Of a stretch of DNA of 64,000 nucleotides, positions 53,170 through 64,000 are shown piece by piece. Both the position numbers and the translations under genes were made by a program. Below the pieces are notes generated by a model. The model saw nothing but the letters and a program-made list of their open reading frames with translations. It searched no databases and had not been told where the DNA came from. The DNA comes from Sthenelais limicola. Its lineage: Eukaryota; Annelida; Polychaeta; Phyllodocida; Sigalionidae. Each line of letters opens with the position of its first letter. Position 1 is the first letter of the stretch. The stretch covers positions 10,945,555 through 11,009,554 of the forward strand of contig OW804094.1 in the NCBI GenBank assembly GCA_942159475.1, in the 5' to 3' direction.

Positions 53170-53383
53170 TATTATAATGAGCTAATAACGGGGTTGCAGT
53201 TTTCTTCTGTGGATTTAGTAGTGATTAATGATTGTTCTTGTACTTTTTGTTTTGTTTGGGGTTGTACCGTACGACACTGAACTGGGTCTGTCTTGATACT
53301 TAAATTGTAACGACAGTGTTAAGTTTTAACCTATGTATCAATGTTTTCATTTTTGGTACCTTTACATCTAGAATTTCAGTACA

Positions 53384-53930
53384 CAGTGTGCAACATAACC
53401 CAGAGACCGACGCCCAGGTCTCCATTGAATTTATTTGTGTCGGTATCTGATATTGATATTAGGCTGAGTCCGACTGTCCCCAAACAAATGATAAAATTAT
53501 CTTGTCTAAATTTTCTTATTCTGAGCTATTTTTTTAACCACTCTTAACTCTGAAATTTCTCATCAAAAACTCTGATTCAACTGCAGCTGCTGTTTCACAT
53601 TTTTTGCTGTCCTAGCTTATGCGTTATGTGGTCTCATTGGTCATTGCATCAGATTCTGACTAATCAGAGCAGTTTCTATATTTATATTGAATAATGGCAT
53701 AACTGTCGTTGAGTGTATCTCATGTATTACAAAAACAGTACCTCTGCAACAATAGAGGTAGAGGTAATAGTCTACCTGGCCTTGTCTTAGAGAATCTTAT
53801 TTTCTGCATGTTATTTACCATATTAATACCCCCCCTTTTTCGGTCTCTGTAAAATCATGTCAGTCTCCACTGTTACAATTTGACAGAGACCAACAGTCTC
53901 TGGTCTCCCAATTCACTATGTTGCACACTG
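53384..53930. mobile_element. 547-bp element with CAGTGTGCAACATA termini
   Basis: Inverted ends CAGTGTGCAACATA and TATGTTGCACACTG, with subterminal GAGACC/GGTCTC motifs. Absent from the duplicate near 63610, where the flanks are joined. CAGTG ends suggest a hAT-like non-autonomous element; the exact target duplication is unclear. Confidence 0.8.
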
Positions 53931-54936
53931 ATCTATACTTTGGCCCAAAATCAAAATTATCATTTTTCATTCCGAAAGAGTGGCTTTAAAAGTTGATGAA
54001 TTTTGGAAATGGTTACTTTAGGATGGTTTCTGTGGCAACCAAACGACCTGGTTTTCGATTGTTATGGTGACTTCAATAGCTCGCAGCTATTTTAATTAAT
54101 TAATAGGCCTAGTAATAAAAAAATTGCTGTCTATTTATTTTGAGGGTAGCAGGAGGTGGTGAGTCAGATGGTTAATATTTGCTGTAGTCCTTTCTCTCCC
54201 CCCCCCCCCCCCGGAGGTGGAGAAGTGGGGAAAGGAGGGAGGATATGCCTATTACTAGTATTAGTATTAATAATGTCCCCAATATTGACAGTGTGTGAAC
54301 GCTTGTAGTTGTATCCGCTTGTAATTGGGTATTTTACTACCAACCATGGTCCCGCAGTGGAGCTAATCAACGGAAGAGACGAGCATTCAAACAAAATTAT
54401 TAACAAGTCAAGTGTTTATAAATTATATCTACAACAGTATATTACTATTAGGCCAGCAAAAGAAAATGGAAAGATCATTTCGTGAAGAATTAAGCCTATT
54501 GGGATTTAACGCGATTTTGAATCGTGCATCTATAATATAGTCTATAAGTCAAACACCCCATGTAACGGCCTGGGCCCCCGGCTTGGGCCTATAAGACCAG
54601 AGCTGGGCCTCGCCGTCTAATCGCGCGAGGCCTGTAAGGCCAGGGGCCGATAGGTCTGGAGGCCACTATCACGGTCAACAAACAGCGTGGTTGTTTCATA
54701 CATTCCGGTATTATCGCCCATGCAACATGGAGGGTAGCGTCAATTTAACATGCTAACACACCTGAATCTACAATAATTAATGAACTAACAAACCTTCTCT
54801 ACGCGTATCCTTGATGATCGGGACTGTTCTTTAAAGTATAGACTAAATATTAGTAACTTCTTGTAACTTTTTCCTTCTCAGCGCGTGCAGCATGCCCCGT
54901 GCTTCAACTAACTGCAGATGGCGCCACAGTCCAGAC

Positions 54937-54946
54937 GACCAATCAG
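54937..54946 (+). promoter_or_regulatory. CCAAT box of the TBC1D-like gene
   Basis: GACCAATCAG, an NF-Y-type site, in a locally GC-richer patch about 490 bp before the coding start. No TATA box seen. Start site not determined. Confidence 0.4.
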
Positions 54947-55141
54947 AAATCGTAGCGGAAAGGAATAAAGTAACCGCGTTTGAATAGAAAAACAGCATAT
55001 ATATTAATAATCAAGTTGTCTCAGAAATTACAAAAATGGTAGTTATTATTGAGGTTGTCGAAATCTATTTAAAAAATTTAAAAGGCAGCTTCCAGTGCAT
55101 TGTGGGTCTTAATGCCCGCCCCCTCATTAGCATAAGTCATG

Positions 55142-55177
55142 ATGGCCGAAGTTTGGGATGTGTTGACAGTAACATAG
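55142..55177 (+). other. Short upstream ORF before the TBC1D-like exon
   Basis: ATGGCC begins an 11-codon frame MAEVWDVLTVT ending in TAG, in a YY1-like ATGATGGCCGAAG context. It could be an upstream ORF in the leader, or a short first exon, since GACAGTAACA contains a possible donor. Confidence 0.3.
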
Positions 55178-55429
55178 GAAGAAGAAGCTCACAGATTTCT
55201 TAATGGTGCCAAGTCCGGGTGCCAATAAGAAATCCCAGTCAGCTCTAGGACCACATTGGTTTGTTGCTTGATTTTTGTTCTTCCTTTTTGAGTGCAAAAT
55301 GCTTAATCAAAACAAGATTGTTTCGGCCACCGTCGCCGCCCATGGCTTGTTAAATGCTACGTTTCGAATGTGTTTGGTCTCAGAATCAGTGACGGAGAGT
55401 AAGAAGAATATGGTTGGAGGATCAAAACA

Positions 55430-57204
55430 ATGGGGGTCAACAAATTCGGCATAAGAAGGTTGCTGCCGGAGATGAACAACGGTACCCATTATACTGATTC
55501 GTCAGTTGTGGAAAGGAGAGCCCCAGAAACTGCAGTTGAAGCACCATCCAAACTAACTTCTCTCCACATCTTTGACAAGGAGGAGGGGACAGTCACTGAC
55601 GACGATCATTTATTGGGGACCCAACATCAACAACAACAACACTCAGAGAGGAACAAGATGAAATGGAAACTAGGACAAGATGAATTAACACGGACGGTGG
55701 TGGATGTGTCCTCTACATCTACCTCGACTCCAGGTTTCCCATCTGATCCCCAGGACAGTGGAACTACTCTCACAAATTTTCTTGTGAGGAGTGACTTGAG
55801 CCATGAGTTGTCCATGAGCCTACCCAATCTCACAGGGGCCCTGGATGCAGAGATTCTTAACAAGGTGAACGAGAGGAACGTTAGGAGTAGCCTCTCTAAT
55901 ATATTTGATGGAAAAGTTGATGATCTCCATAGGAAAAAGTCACTGAATGAGTTGACAAACTGTATCAAAACATTAAGTATGGAGGACTGCAATATGCACT
56001 GTGGAGGATCTGATAGTGAGTGTAGTCATGGGGGTAAAAAGGAAGGGATTTGCTTGCTCCCTTCTTCTAAGTTACACCCAGAGGAGATACAAATTGAAAT
56101 GAACGGAGGGAATAACAGACTTTCTGCTGTGTTGGAGAATATTCCTCTTTTGTACATACCACACACGAAGCAGCTAGTTAGCATTGCACCTCAGGGTTCA
56201 TCACCAACCACAGAAACTAATGCTAACTCTTCATCAACATGTGTCAAATCTCTACCCTCTTCCCCAACGATAAACAACAGCAAAACAGCAACAACAACTT
56301 CCCCCTCCTCCTGCTCCTCCCCCAGCGATCCATCCAGGACTCTCTACAATTCCTCCTCAGCGATGCAGAGAAATTCTCATGGAGACTCAGCGACTTCTGC
56401 AAAATTAGTTGAAAATGGAGTGAAAGGTCCTTCCTCATCCCCAGTCCACGCTGTTCCGTCTACCCATCAGTTAAACAACAACAACAGCACTAACAGTCCC
56501 AGTGTGCCACCACCACCACAACAACAACAACAACCAAACTCTCCTCCTAATGTCAACCCCTGTCATGACCCCACCTTTGTTGAGGACTCTCAGAATCTTT
56601 TACCAAGCTCAGAGCCAGACGGATCCTTTGCTCTAAGCCAAGATTCAGATGCCTCCAGTTCGTGCAGAAGTGAACATACAGTAATCCATCAAGACGATGA
56701 TGAAGTAGGGGATGAAATAGACATTACTGATTCTCTCCCCCCATCCTCTAGCAATAGCAGTAGTAGTAGTATTGGTAAACCCCCTTCTGCTGCTACCTCT
56801 CTACTGGGCCCTGACTCAACTAATAATAAACCCGAGGATTTTGATGAAATGAACCTGGATGGTTTGAGTAAAGAAAGCTCTGGTAAGTCCAGCCCACGTA
56901 ATACTCTGGAAAGGAGCAATACTATGGGATCTTTATCAAAGGCTGATGCCTCCTCCTTCTCCTCTATCTCTAGTATCAGCACAGCCACAGATTTCTCAGC
57001 CTCTGCTGCCTCATGCAGCGATGATTACCTGGATTTAAGGGTAGGGGCCGACGTGGATGAGTCCGGATTTATGGAAGTTAATCTTCACTCTAGGAATACG
57101 TTTGAACGCTCCAAGAACAGTTCCCAAGACAGTGGTATCGATGAGAAGCAATGTCCTGGAGGTGCCAAAGCCAAGAGAAGGGGCATCTCTAGCTTCTTTG
57201 CAAG
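55430..57204 (+). CDS. TBC1D12/TBC1D14-like Rab-GAP, N-terminal exon
   Basis: 592 open codons ending at a donor (TTTGCAAG/GTAAAA) in phase 2. Most of the exon is Ser/Pro/Gln/Asn-rich disordered sequence, with a possible short ordered motif RLSAVLENIPLLYIPHTKQL at about residues 231-250. The last ~50 residues identify it: VNLHSRNTFERS matches the FNSRNTFQVS block of TBC1D12, and KRRGISSFFAR matches SGGFADFFTRNLF of TBC1D12 and FSNFFARNLLARK of TBC1D14, with the exon boundary inside that motif. Known role of the family: TBC-domain proteins on recycling endosomes (TBC1D14 regulates Rab11-dependent traffic and autophagosome formation, TBC1D12 is related). The GAP domain is not present; the next exons lie beyond the gap or window. 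The start is the first ATG of the open frame; an upstream non-ATG exon is possible. Confidence 0.72.
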
Positions 57205-60200
57205 GTAAAATGTCAATTCTTATTTCTAATGATAATTATGATTGATATTGTTATCATTCATGTTTATTTCCATCACTTCAGATCATCATCTATATGATTA
57301 TTCTCTTTAATATCAATGCAAATTTGATATCTATATAGACATAATACCAAGTCATGTTATTGTTTGTTTTATTGTTTTTTATTGTTTTTTTTTCATGCTA
57401 TTGTTTGTGTCTTATTATGTTATCATAACACCATACTTATTATCATTATTATCAATACCATTTACAGCAATGCAGGTTAGTTTCTTAGCTAAGAGATCCA
57501 TTAGAAGTAATGGTTCAACTTATAAGATAGGAAAAGACTTATCATAATTACTATCATCACCAGTTGAAGCCACCCATTATCCCGTCAACCAAGACTAAGG
57601 AGATGGATATTTTTTATTTTTTTTTTATTCAACATTTTTATACAGCAAGACATGTCTATTTGTCAGGACCAAAGCTCACAGCATCTTTAATGATATTCTG
57701 CCTGGCGCTGCAGTTAACCATGCAGTTTGCCTGCACCTCTCCCCCCCCCCCCCCCCCCATCTAATATTTGAAAGGTCTGATAATTTTCCTAGCAATTATG
57801 TATCCCCTGTACAGTCAGGTTCAGAAGGCAGTTTTGGACCCCTAAGTTTTAGGGGTCATTAACACTTTTAGCCTTAGTCTTAGCCTTGTGGTTAAGCTTA
57901 TCGCTGGATGTGGAATCGAGGAATCTGGCCGTCTGGACTGACTGTGTAGCCTTGTCTTGTTATATGATTAAAATAATCAAATTTAAATTATGAAAATATA
58001 CAATTTGTTTAGAAATAAGTCATTACAAAGTCAAGAACCTCACCATAGCTAGTATGAAGTTAATGTGTGAAAATTCACTCTACCTTCAAGAAGAAATGGG
58101 AAGAAATCTAACCAGATGACTGGCGTATCTGAACTAATTGCACCGATGTGTATTAAGATGGGGACTGGCCTTTGACCAATCAATCATTTTTGATATGTGC
58201 CATAATGAGATATAGATCTATAAACGATTGACACTGGTTCTTTTTGGATGCACATATATAAAAGGTAACTTGGATTTTGATTTTTAAAGTTGAAATCTAA
58301 AATGAAAATCTCTAAACACGATGCCTAGAATAAAATGGAGAACATGTATTCAAATATAAATATATCAAATATCTTGATGATGTAACAATCCTAATATTTT
58401 TATTATCACTGTTTCATCTCAGCATTAATACGGTGATTTCCCGGGTTACTTCTTTAAAAAATATATAAATCTCAATTCTAAACTTCTCTGATGGCCCCGA
58501 ACAGAATGACATAAATGTTTGAAACTTGTTTGACCTATGCACACATTTGACACAGGCTATTATGTGAGTGACAGGGTCAGCTCCTTAAATCATTCATTTA
58601 TTTTATTCATGTGTCAGTGTGGCCAGTTTATGCACGTTACTAGTCACGTCCAGTCTAGGCTCAAAGCTGAGAGAGTCCCTTCAAATGGAGGGAAAGCCTG
58701 AGCTCTCGCTCGAAACGTCAAAGTGTTATTATAATTCCATTCGGACCGCAAAATATCATTATAATCCCATTAGAACGCCTAGTCCTAGGCTAGGAAACCG
58801 ATTAGCGAAGTAGGCGTCCAATCACTAACATCATTCTTTTCTGATCTGAGCGTTTGGATCCGAATACCATACTTATAATAATACTAGTTTTAATCAAGTC
58901 CTTATCCCGGATCTTAGCAGCACAATTAGCCAATGTTTCTGTGATATCCGGAATCCTCTGAGATATGAGCGCCAATGTTCATTACCTATTAGGCTTCATT
59001 ACAGTATTTTCATTTTCGCCTGAATCGGGACGAAAAGGGACTGTTTATTGCAAACACAATCCTTGAAACTCAACCTTCTTATTATCAGGACAATCTCGAT
59101 CTCGACATCGCCGCTAACATTGCACGGAGTGACATTGAACATTTGTGACCCCAAGTTCACCACTATCTGGGATTATTGTAATTATTATTATTATCGAACT
59201 CTGTGAAGCAGTCTAGGCCCAAACTTAAGAGAGTCCCTTGAAACGAAGGGAAAGCCTCTCGCCTCAAACCGCAAAGTGCCATTATGATTCCATTAATACC
59301 ACACAATGTCATTATATTCCAATAAAAAAGCCGTGTATTAGGCAAGGAACCGATTAGCGAAGTAGGCTGACATTTAATTCTGATCTGATCTGAGTGTTTG
59401 GACCTAGAGTGGAAGTGTGGTTGACTACATAATTCCCATACATAATAATCCCAGATTCCTATAATTATACTAGAAACTTTTTAGCCTTAATTATTGTAGC
59501 TTAAGCTAACCAGTCATTATAAGCGAAGTCCTATTATTGTTAACTAAGAGATCTCTATATGGTCTGATATTTGCAGGGTTTAGCGCATTTAGGCATATGA
59601 ATCTACGTACAAAATTTCAGGACAGTGCATTCAATATATCCATGCATTCATAAGGTGATCGTATAGGGTTAATTTTGCTACTTTACTAGTAAATGTCCAA
59701 CAAGAAATATTCCAAACGTTTTTTGTTTTTTTTTGTTTTTTCAAAAATAAAAAATATCAAACTTTAAATATAGAAATCTACATTATCTATGTCCTACTGT
59801 TTACTATCATTAGAATCGGCCTGATCTCATCTGTTCAAATATAATGATATCTCAAAATCCAATTTTCGCGACTTATGACTCATTATCCTGAAACACATCA
59901 CATATTAGTATCAAATACTCTCCAAAGTATCTGGATTCAAACCGTTATAAATATATAATCCCCCATAAACCGTGCTTGGCTGGACGTTAATGTGTAAGGC
60001 AGCAAGGGAGCAGACAAAATAAGTGCTTCTGCCTCCTCTGATTTCTGCCTTCTTCAAAATCAATTGGTTGGCCTTGATTTGAGTTGAGGTTGGGTTACTT
60101 CTTGCACTGGAGGACTGAGTGAATTATTCATGTTACATGGCCTTGATTTGAGTTGAGGTTGGGTTACTTCTTGCACTGGAGGACTGAGTGAATTATTCAT

Positions 60201-60308
60201 GTTACATGTTTCCTATCAAGGCTCGCCTCAGACTGCCACTAAACAGTTGTATAACTCTAACTATTGTGGTTCTACTGGAAGTGGTGGTAGTGGTGGCAGG
60301 AACGGCCA
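57205..60308. other. First intron of the TBC1D-like gene
   Basis: No further exon recognised. Contains a poly-C run (57740-57758), a 57600-57650 fragment like the TATACAGCA element end, and two diverged copies of a ~200-bp segment (about 58640-58850 and 59205-59400) sharing AGAGAGTCCCTT, GGGAAAGCCT and GAAACCGATTAGCGAAGTAG. Confidence 0.5.
60070..60207. repeat. 69-bp tandem duplication
   Basis: Two exact copies starting GGCCTTGATTTGAGTTGAGG, at 60070 and 60139. Confidence 0.93.
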
Positions 60309-60547
60309 TGTGGGTCAGATTTTCAGAAAATGTTCAATTGGCAGCTTTACACGTTTAGGAAAATTTGCTAAATTAGGCTGATAAATGATGAGTAGCGGGT
60401 ATATCTGGATATATCTGGTATCGTGTTGATTTAAAGTATCTGTTTTGCTATGTTAAACTATGTTTTGAAGTTGATTTTAGTCTTAAATGTGGGTTATTTG
60501 AGAGGATTGGTAAAGGTGAATTGTACATTTTTTAAAAATCTGACCCA
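60309..60547. mobile_element. MITE of the GGGTCAGATTTTCAG family
   Basis: Full copy. Termini TGGGTCAGATTTTCAGAAAA and TTTTTAAAAATCTGACCCA. Confidence 0.85.
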
Positions 60548-60823
60548 TATGCAGTCTAGGTACAAAGCCTCTCAGATCAGATAAGAATGGTAATTATTAT
60601 AAGATTTTTTATTTCATAATAATACGGTGCGACGTCCCAGCCCTCTGGCACTACATGGTTTCGCTAATACATCCAATGAAAATAATGTTATATTAAAAAA
60701 AGGTGTTTTTTAGAAGGGATATAACATATGATGTTGGGGTCATAAAGTATGGCCCATGATTGCCTCTGAAATCAATGTTGAATTCATCAAAAAAAATATT
60801 TTTATTTCAATACTTGTCATACA

Positions 60824-61061
60824 TGGGTCCGATTTTCAGAAAATGTACATTTGGCAGCTCTACACATTTTGGAAATTCTGCTAAATTCTGCTGAAAAATG
60901 GTAAATACAGAGTATATCTGAGTATATTTGGTATCGCATTTATTTAAAGTATCAGTTCTGTTATGTTAAACTGTATTGTCAAGCTAATTTTTGTCTTAAA
61001 TTTGGGTTATTTGAGACGATTGGTGAAGGTGAATTGTACATTTTCTGAAAATCTGACCCAC
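60824..61061. mobile_element. MITE of the GGGTCAGATTTTCAG family
   Basis: Full copy. Termini TGGGTCCGATTTTCAGAAAA and ATTTTCTGAAAATCTGACCC. It lies 70 bp left of the assembly gap. Confidence 0.85.
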
Positions 61062-61131
61062 ATACATGTATATGATATCAGTGTTTCAATTTCATACATA
61101 CAATGTCATATCAAAACAGGGTGCAACTTCC

Positions 61132-61331
61132 NNNNNNNNNNNNNNNNNNNNNNNNNNNNNNNNNNNNNNNNNNNNNNNNNNNNNNNNNNNNNNNNNNNNN
61201 NNNNNNNNNNNNNNNNNNNNNNNNNNNNNNNNNNNNNNNNNNNNNNNNNNNNNNNNNNNNNNNNNNNNNNNNNNNNNNNNNNNNNNNNNNNNNNNNNNNN
61301 NNNNNNNNNNNNNNNNNNNNNNNNNNNNNNN
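61132..61331. other. Assembly gap (200 N)
   Basis: Exactly 200 undetermined bases, so probably a placeholder size. Any frames reported across it are meaningless. Confidence 0.99.
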
Positions 61332-62194
61332 ACAACGCCTATCCACGTCCTAGAATAACTAAACTTAATTAGCATATTCGATTTTCAGCATCTAAATATC
61401 TTTGATTTGACAATACCTTCTTCCTGTCACCTAAAGGCCTAATCAGTCGAGTCTGAACATATGAGGACGTTAAACCCATTCGTTAACCTTTCGATTTCTC
61501 TGTGTCCTGGAGTTGGGTGAAAGTTTGTTGAATACCTAGATTTATGTAATGAATTTATTAATTTGATTGTGAATGAAACAAGAGAATTAATATTAAGGTA
61601 AAAGAATATCAAATGTGCAAAAGAAAATATGCAAATTATTTTAGTATTAAATGATGAGTTTGAAGCAATTGTTTGTAATCATGTGGATAGAGACTGTTAT
61701 ATTGAGACTTTGATGATACCAAATGAGAAAAGTGAACATACTACTCGTCATTATCACCCTGGAGGTACTGCGATCTGTATGGGGAAACATTATTGTCTTT
61801 GGACATCGTTGGTCCTCCTGGTCTCTCCCCTCCTCTCTTATCTTTTATCTCACCCACCCATCCATTATCCATTAAATAAGTCACGATGGCAGGATATCTA
61901 TCGTCAGGGATAAAATAATGGATTTCATTTGTAAAAAAAAAATTGTGCCTGGTGGCTATTTGGAACGTTTAGCCGGCTGCAGTTGAGGGGTCCAGAACAA
62001 CTATCAGCTCGTATGAGGCTGGTAAAATTGTCTGTCAGAACATCAGAAAAGTGTTAAATGTTTTGTTGAGTTATGGAAACTTCGAAAACCCCTTGTATTG
62101 GAAATATAATGAGCTCATAACAGGTTTGCAGTTTGTCTTCTATCGACTTAGTGATTAATGATTATTCTTGTACTTTTTGTTTTATCAACACATG

Positions 62195-62395
62195 ATAAGG
62201 AGATAGAGACGTGAGAGGGAGGCAGTTTATGATCATACCCAGAAAATAGAGATAGAGAAGGGAGAGAGAGAGACAGAGAAAAGAGACAGAAAGGCACTTT
62301 ATGGTCATACCCAGGAAATAGAGATAAGAGAAGAAGGGAGAGAGAGACAGAGAAAAGAGACAGAAAGGCACTTTATGGTCTTACCCAGGAAATGC
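62195..62395 (+). repeat. Tail of the GTGAGTGAGTGAG dispersed repeat, doubled
   Basis: Two tandem copies of GGCAGTTTATGATCATACCC-like sequence with AGAGACAGAGAAAAGAGACA. A further piece is at 63446-63492, on the other side of the gag-like insertion. Confidence 0.75.
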
Positions 62396-62577
62396 GTGAT
62401 ATAATTGATGAACGGACTGTGTACCATGGCCGTATAACCGGAAGTCAAAGCAACCTTGGTTACCGCGGGCTATTTGAAATCGCAACCTCGTCAGTTTGTC
62501 AGTCGGCTTTGAAGCAGCTAACAGGCCAGAACCAGAGAAAGAAAAATTTTTTTTTCTGATTTCACTTACCTTGGGAT

Positions 62578-63446
62578 ATGTTCAAGGTAGAGGTACCGGT
62601 TATCAACTGTAGTACGTGTTTATCCAAGCATCCCAGGCCTAGTTGTACTTATCTCGCCACCATAAAGAAAAGGAGAGAAGCTGCTTTCAACGCGGGTAGG
62701 CCAACTCTCAATATAATGGAGACGTCTCGAGTCGCCAAGATTTTAAACATGAAAGAGGATGAGATCCCGGATCCATCTACCTCTGGTTACTTAGATTTGC
62801 TGGAGAAAGCATTGGAAGTGGTATCCAAACAGAAGCAAGACTCGGAGAAGAAAGCGGAATTGTCCAGGAAAATCTCCGATGCCGAACGGGCCTTACGGGA
62901 TATGTCCGTGTCGTCTTCACCTAACTCCCAGTGGTTGCATGGTTTCAATGCCGGCTCTCCCCGCTCGCACAGCCGGGTGGGCCCTTCGATCACCCGCCAT
63001 CTTGATCTGGGTAAGCTGAGGCCAGGTTTTCATCTAGACCCTCCTCGTCCGTATGAAGAACTCTCTTACAAAGATATGATGTGTGGTTGTATGTCAGTTC
63101 TCAACTACCTTTGTGAGGCAGAGTGTCCCATCGATGGTTATATCCAACATTTCAACATTTGCAATTTATCACGTACAAGGCCCATCGTCAAGCCTTCGTT
63201 GAGGAGGCTATTGTTCGTTATGAAAATGCTGCCACTACCAGAGTTATCGAGGGAAAAGTTTCGGATTGGTCTGGGGTAGATTCTTGGGCGGAATCCATGT
63301 TTCTGGGAGCGGAAAACACTACGGCGATTCGCAACTTGACTTGTCGTGATTTCCGTGGCAGCCATCTTAAACGGAAGTCGTACCCTGCCAAAAACCAGTC
63401 GATAATAGTCGATAATAGTGACTATTATAGCATTATTCTTTATTAA
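62578..63446 (+). pseudogene. Retroelement gag-like remnant, frame broken
   Basis: A 233-codon frame (62578-63279) begins MFKVEVPVINCSTC, contains a helical, charge-rich stretch (YLDLLEKALEVVSKQKQD) and a conserved-looking block (LSYKDMMCGCMSVLNYLCEA). The natural continuation (YKAHRQAFVEEAIVRYENAA) is in another frame (63123-63446), so a small indel near 63165 breaks it. The layout resembles gag-type proteins of invertebrate retrotransposons, but I cannot name the family. No RT follows. It is present only in copy 2 of the duplicated segment. Confidence 0.45.
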
Positions 63447-64000
63447 GAATAGAGATAGAGAAGAAGAGAGAGAGAGACTGAGAAAAGAGACAGGAAGTCT
63501 TGATACTTGTTGCAGGCCAACGCTGGGTGTTGAGTTACTAACCTAATTTATGTTTTTATTTTCATTCTTGGAACGATACCTTCGCACAGCACATCTAAAA
63601 TTAGAGTTTATACTTTGGCCAAAAATCAAAATTATCATTTATTCATATTTTTTTTTGTGCTGAATAAAGTGTGGTTGAAAAAGTTGATGAAATTTTGAAA
63701 ATGGTTAGGTTGCTTTCCATGGGAACCAAACTACCTGTTTTTCAATTGAAAAAAATATACACTGGGGAAATGGTCCGGCGTCCAATCGCTTGGGCCTATA
63801 AGTCCAACACCCGGAGCCTATAAGGCCAGGGGCCGATAGGTCTGAAGGCCACTATCACCGTCAACAGCGTGGTTGTTTTATACATTCCGGTATTATCGCC
63901 CATGCGACATGGAGGGCAGCGTCAACTTAACTACCTAACACACCTGAATCTACAATAATTATTGAACTAACAAACCTTCTCTACGCGTATCCTTGATGAT

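Larger units (their letters stand above)
52618..54834. repeat. Duplicated segment, copy 1 (upstream of TBC1D gene)
   Basis: Matches 61332-64000 in the same order: CAAGTCCTAGAATAACTAAA, CACCTAAAGGC, GGAAACTTCGAAAACCCC, TTCTTGTACTTTTTGTTTT, ACTTTGGCC(C/A)AAAATCAAA, GGGGCCGATAGGTCTG, and ACAAACCTTCTCTACGCGTA at the end. Copy 1 has two transposons (52945-53169, 53384-53930) that copy 2 lacks; copy 2 has extra insertions. Confidence 0.9.
61332..64000. repeat. Duplicated segment, copy 2 (right of the gap)
   Basis: Second copy of 52618-54834, running to the window edge within ACGCGTATCCTTGATGAT (matching about 54817-54834). It has private sequence at about 61500-62000 and a 1.3-kb insertion (about 62184-63494) relative to copy 1. 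Confidence 0.9.

Noticed and set aside
61066..61375. Open frames across 61.1-61.4 kb
   Set aside because: They are translations of the 200-N gap.

Overview
The window is eukaryotic, from an invertebrate animal. Genes are split by consensus GT/AG introns, the intergenic DNA is AT-rich, and much of the sequence is tandem arrays, hairpin transposons and dispersed repeats. The repeat style (a GTGAGTGAGTGAG dispersed repeat, minisatellite-cored elements, DIRS retrotransposons) would suit a mollusc or another lophotrochozoan, but no gene here fixes the phylum. A run of 200 N (61132-61331) marks a scaffold join.

Layout. 1-3485: a roughly 50-bp tandem array. 4055-7853 (minus): four exons, perfectly in phase, encoding the signal peptide and propeptide of a secreted M14 (A/B-type) metallocarboxypeptidase; its catalytic exons are not in the window. 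8-16 kb: repeats, including a tandem duplication (9.5-12.15 kb), a 23-bp array, an 87-bp array and several miniature inverted-repeat elements. 16.2-18.0 kb (minus): probable 3' exons of an unidentified gene. 18.8-24.3 kb: a 27-bp minisatellite of about 126 units flanked by dispersed-repeat copies. 26.9-28.5 kb: a degenerate ~377-bp tandem array.

30847-48310 (minus): a complete 13-exon coding sequence of 583 codons that I identify as a homologue of TTF1, the Myb/SANT-type RNA polymerase I transcription termination factor. Its introns hold four tandem arrays, several MITEs and, between the first two well-supported exons, a structurally complete DIRS-like tyrosine-recombinase retrotransposon (42699-47539) with gag, RT/RNase H and recombinase frames and 44-bp inverted termini. 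A second, partly DIRS-derived palindrome abuts it. A YY1-type promoter motif lies at about 50.25 kb.

55430-57204 (plus): a large 5' coding exon whose C-terminal end matches the N-terminal region of TBC1D12/TBC1D14 Rab-GAP proteins. The GAP domain is not in the window. TTF1 and this gene are divergently transcribed about 5 kb apart.

The most informative structure is at the right. After the gap, 61332-64000 repeats 52618-54834 in the same order and orientation, with transposon presence/absence differences. This looks like a second haplotype of the TBC1D locus placed after the first, or a recent segmental duplication. It gives empty-site evidence for the mobility of two transposon families and of one gag-containing insertion.
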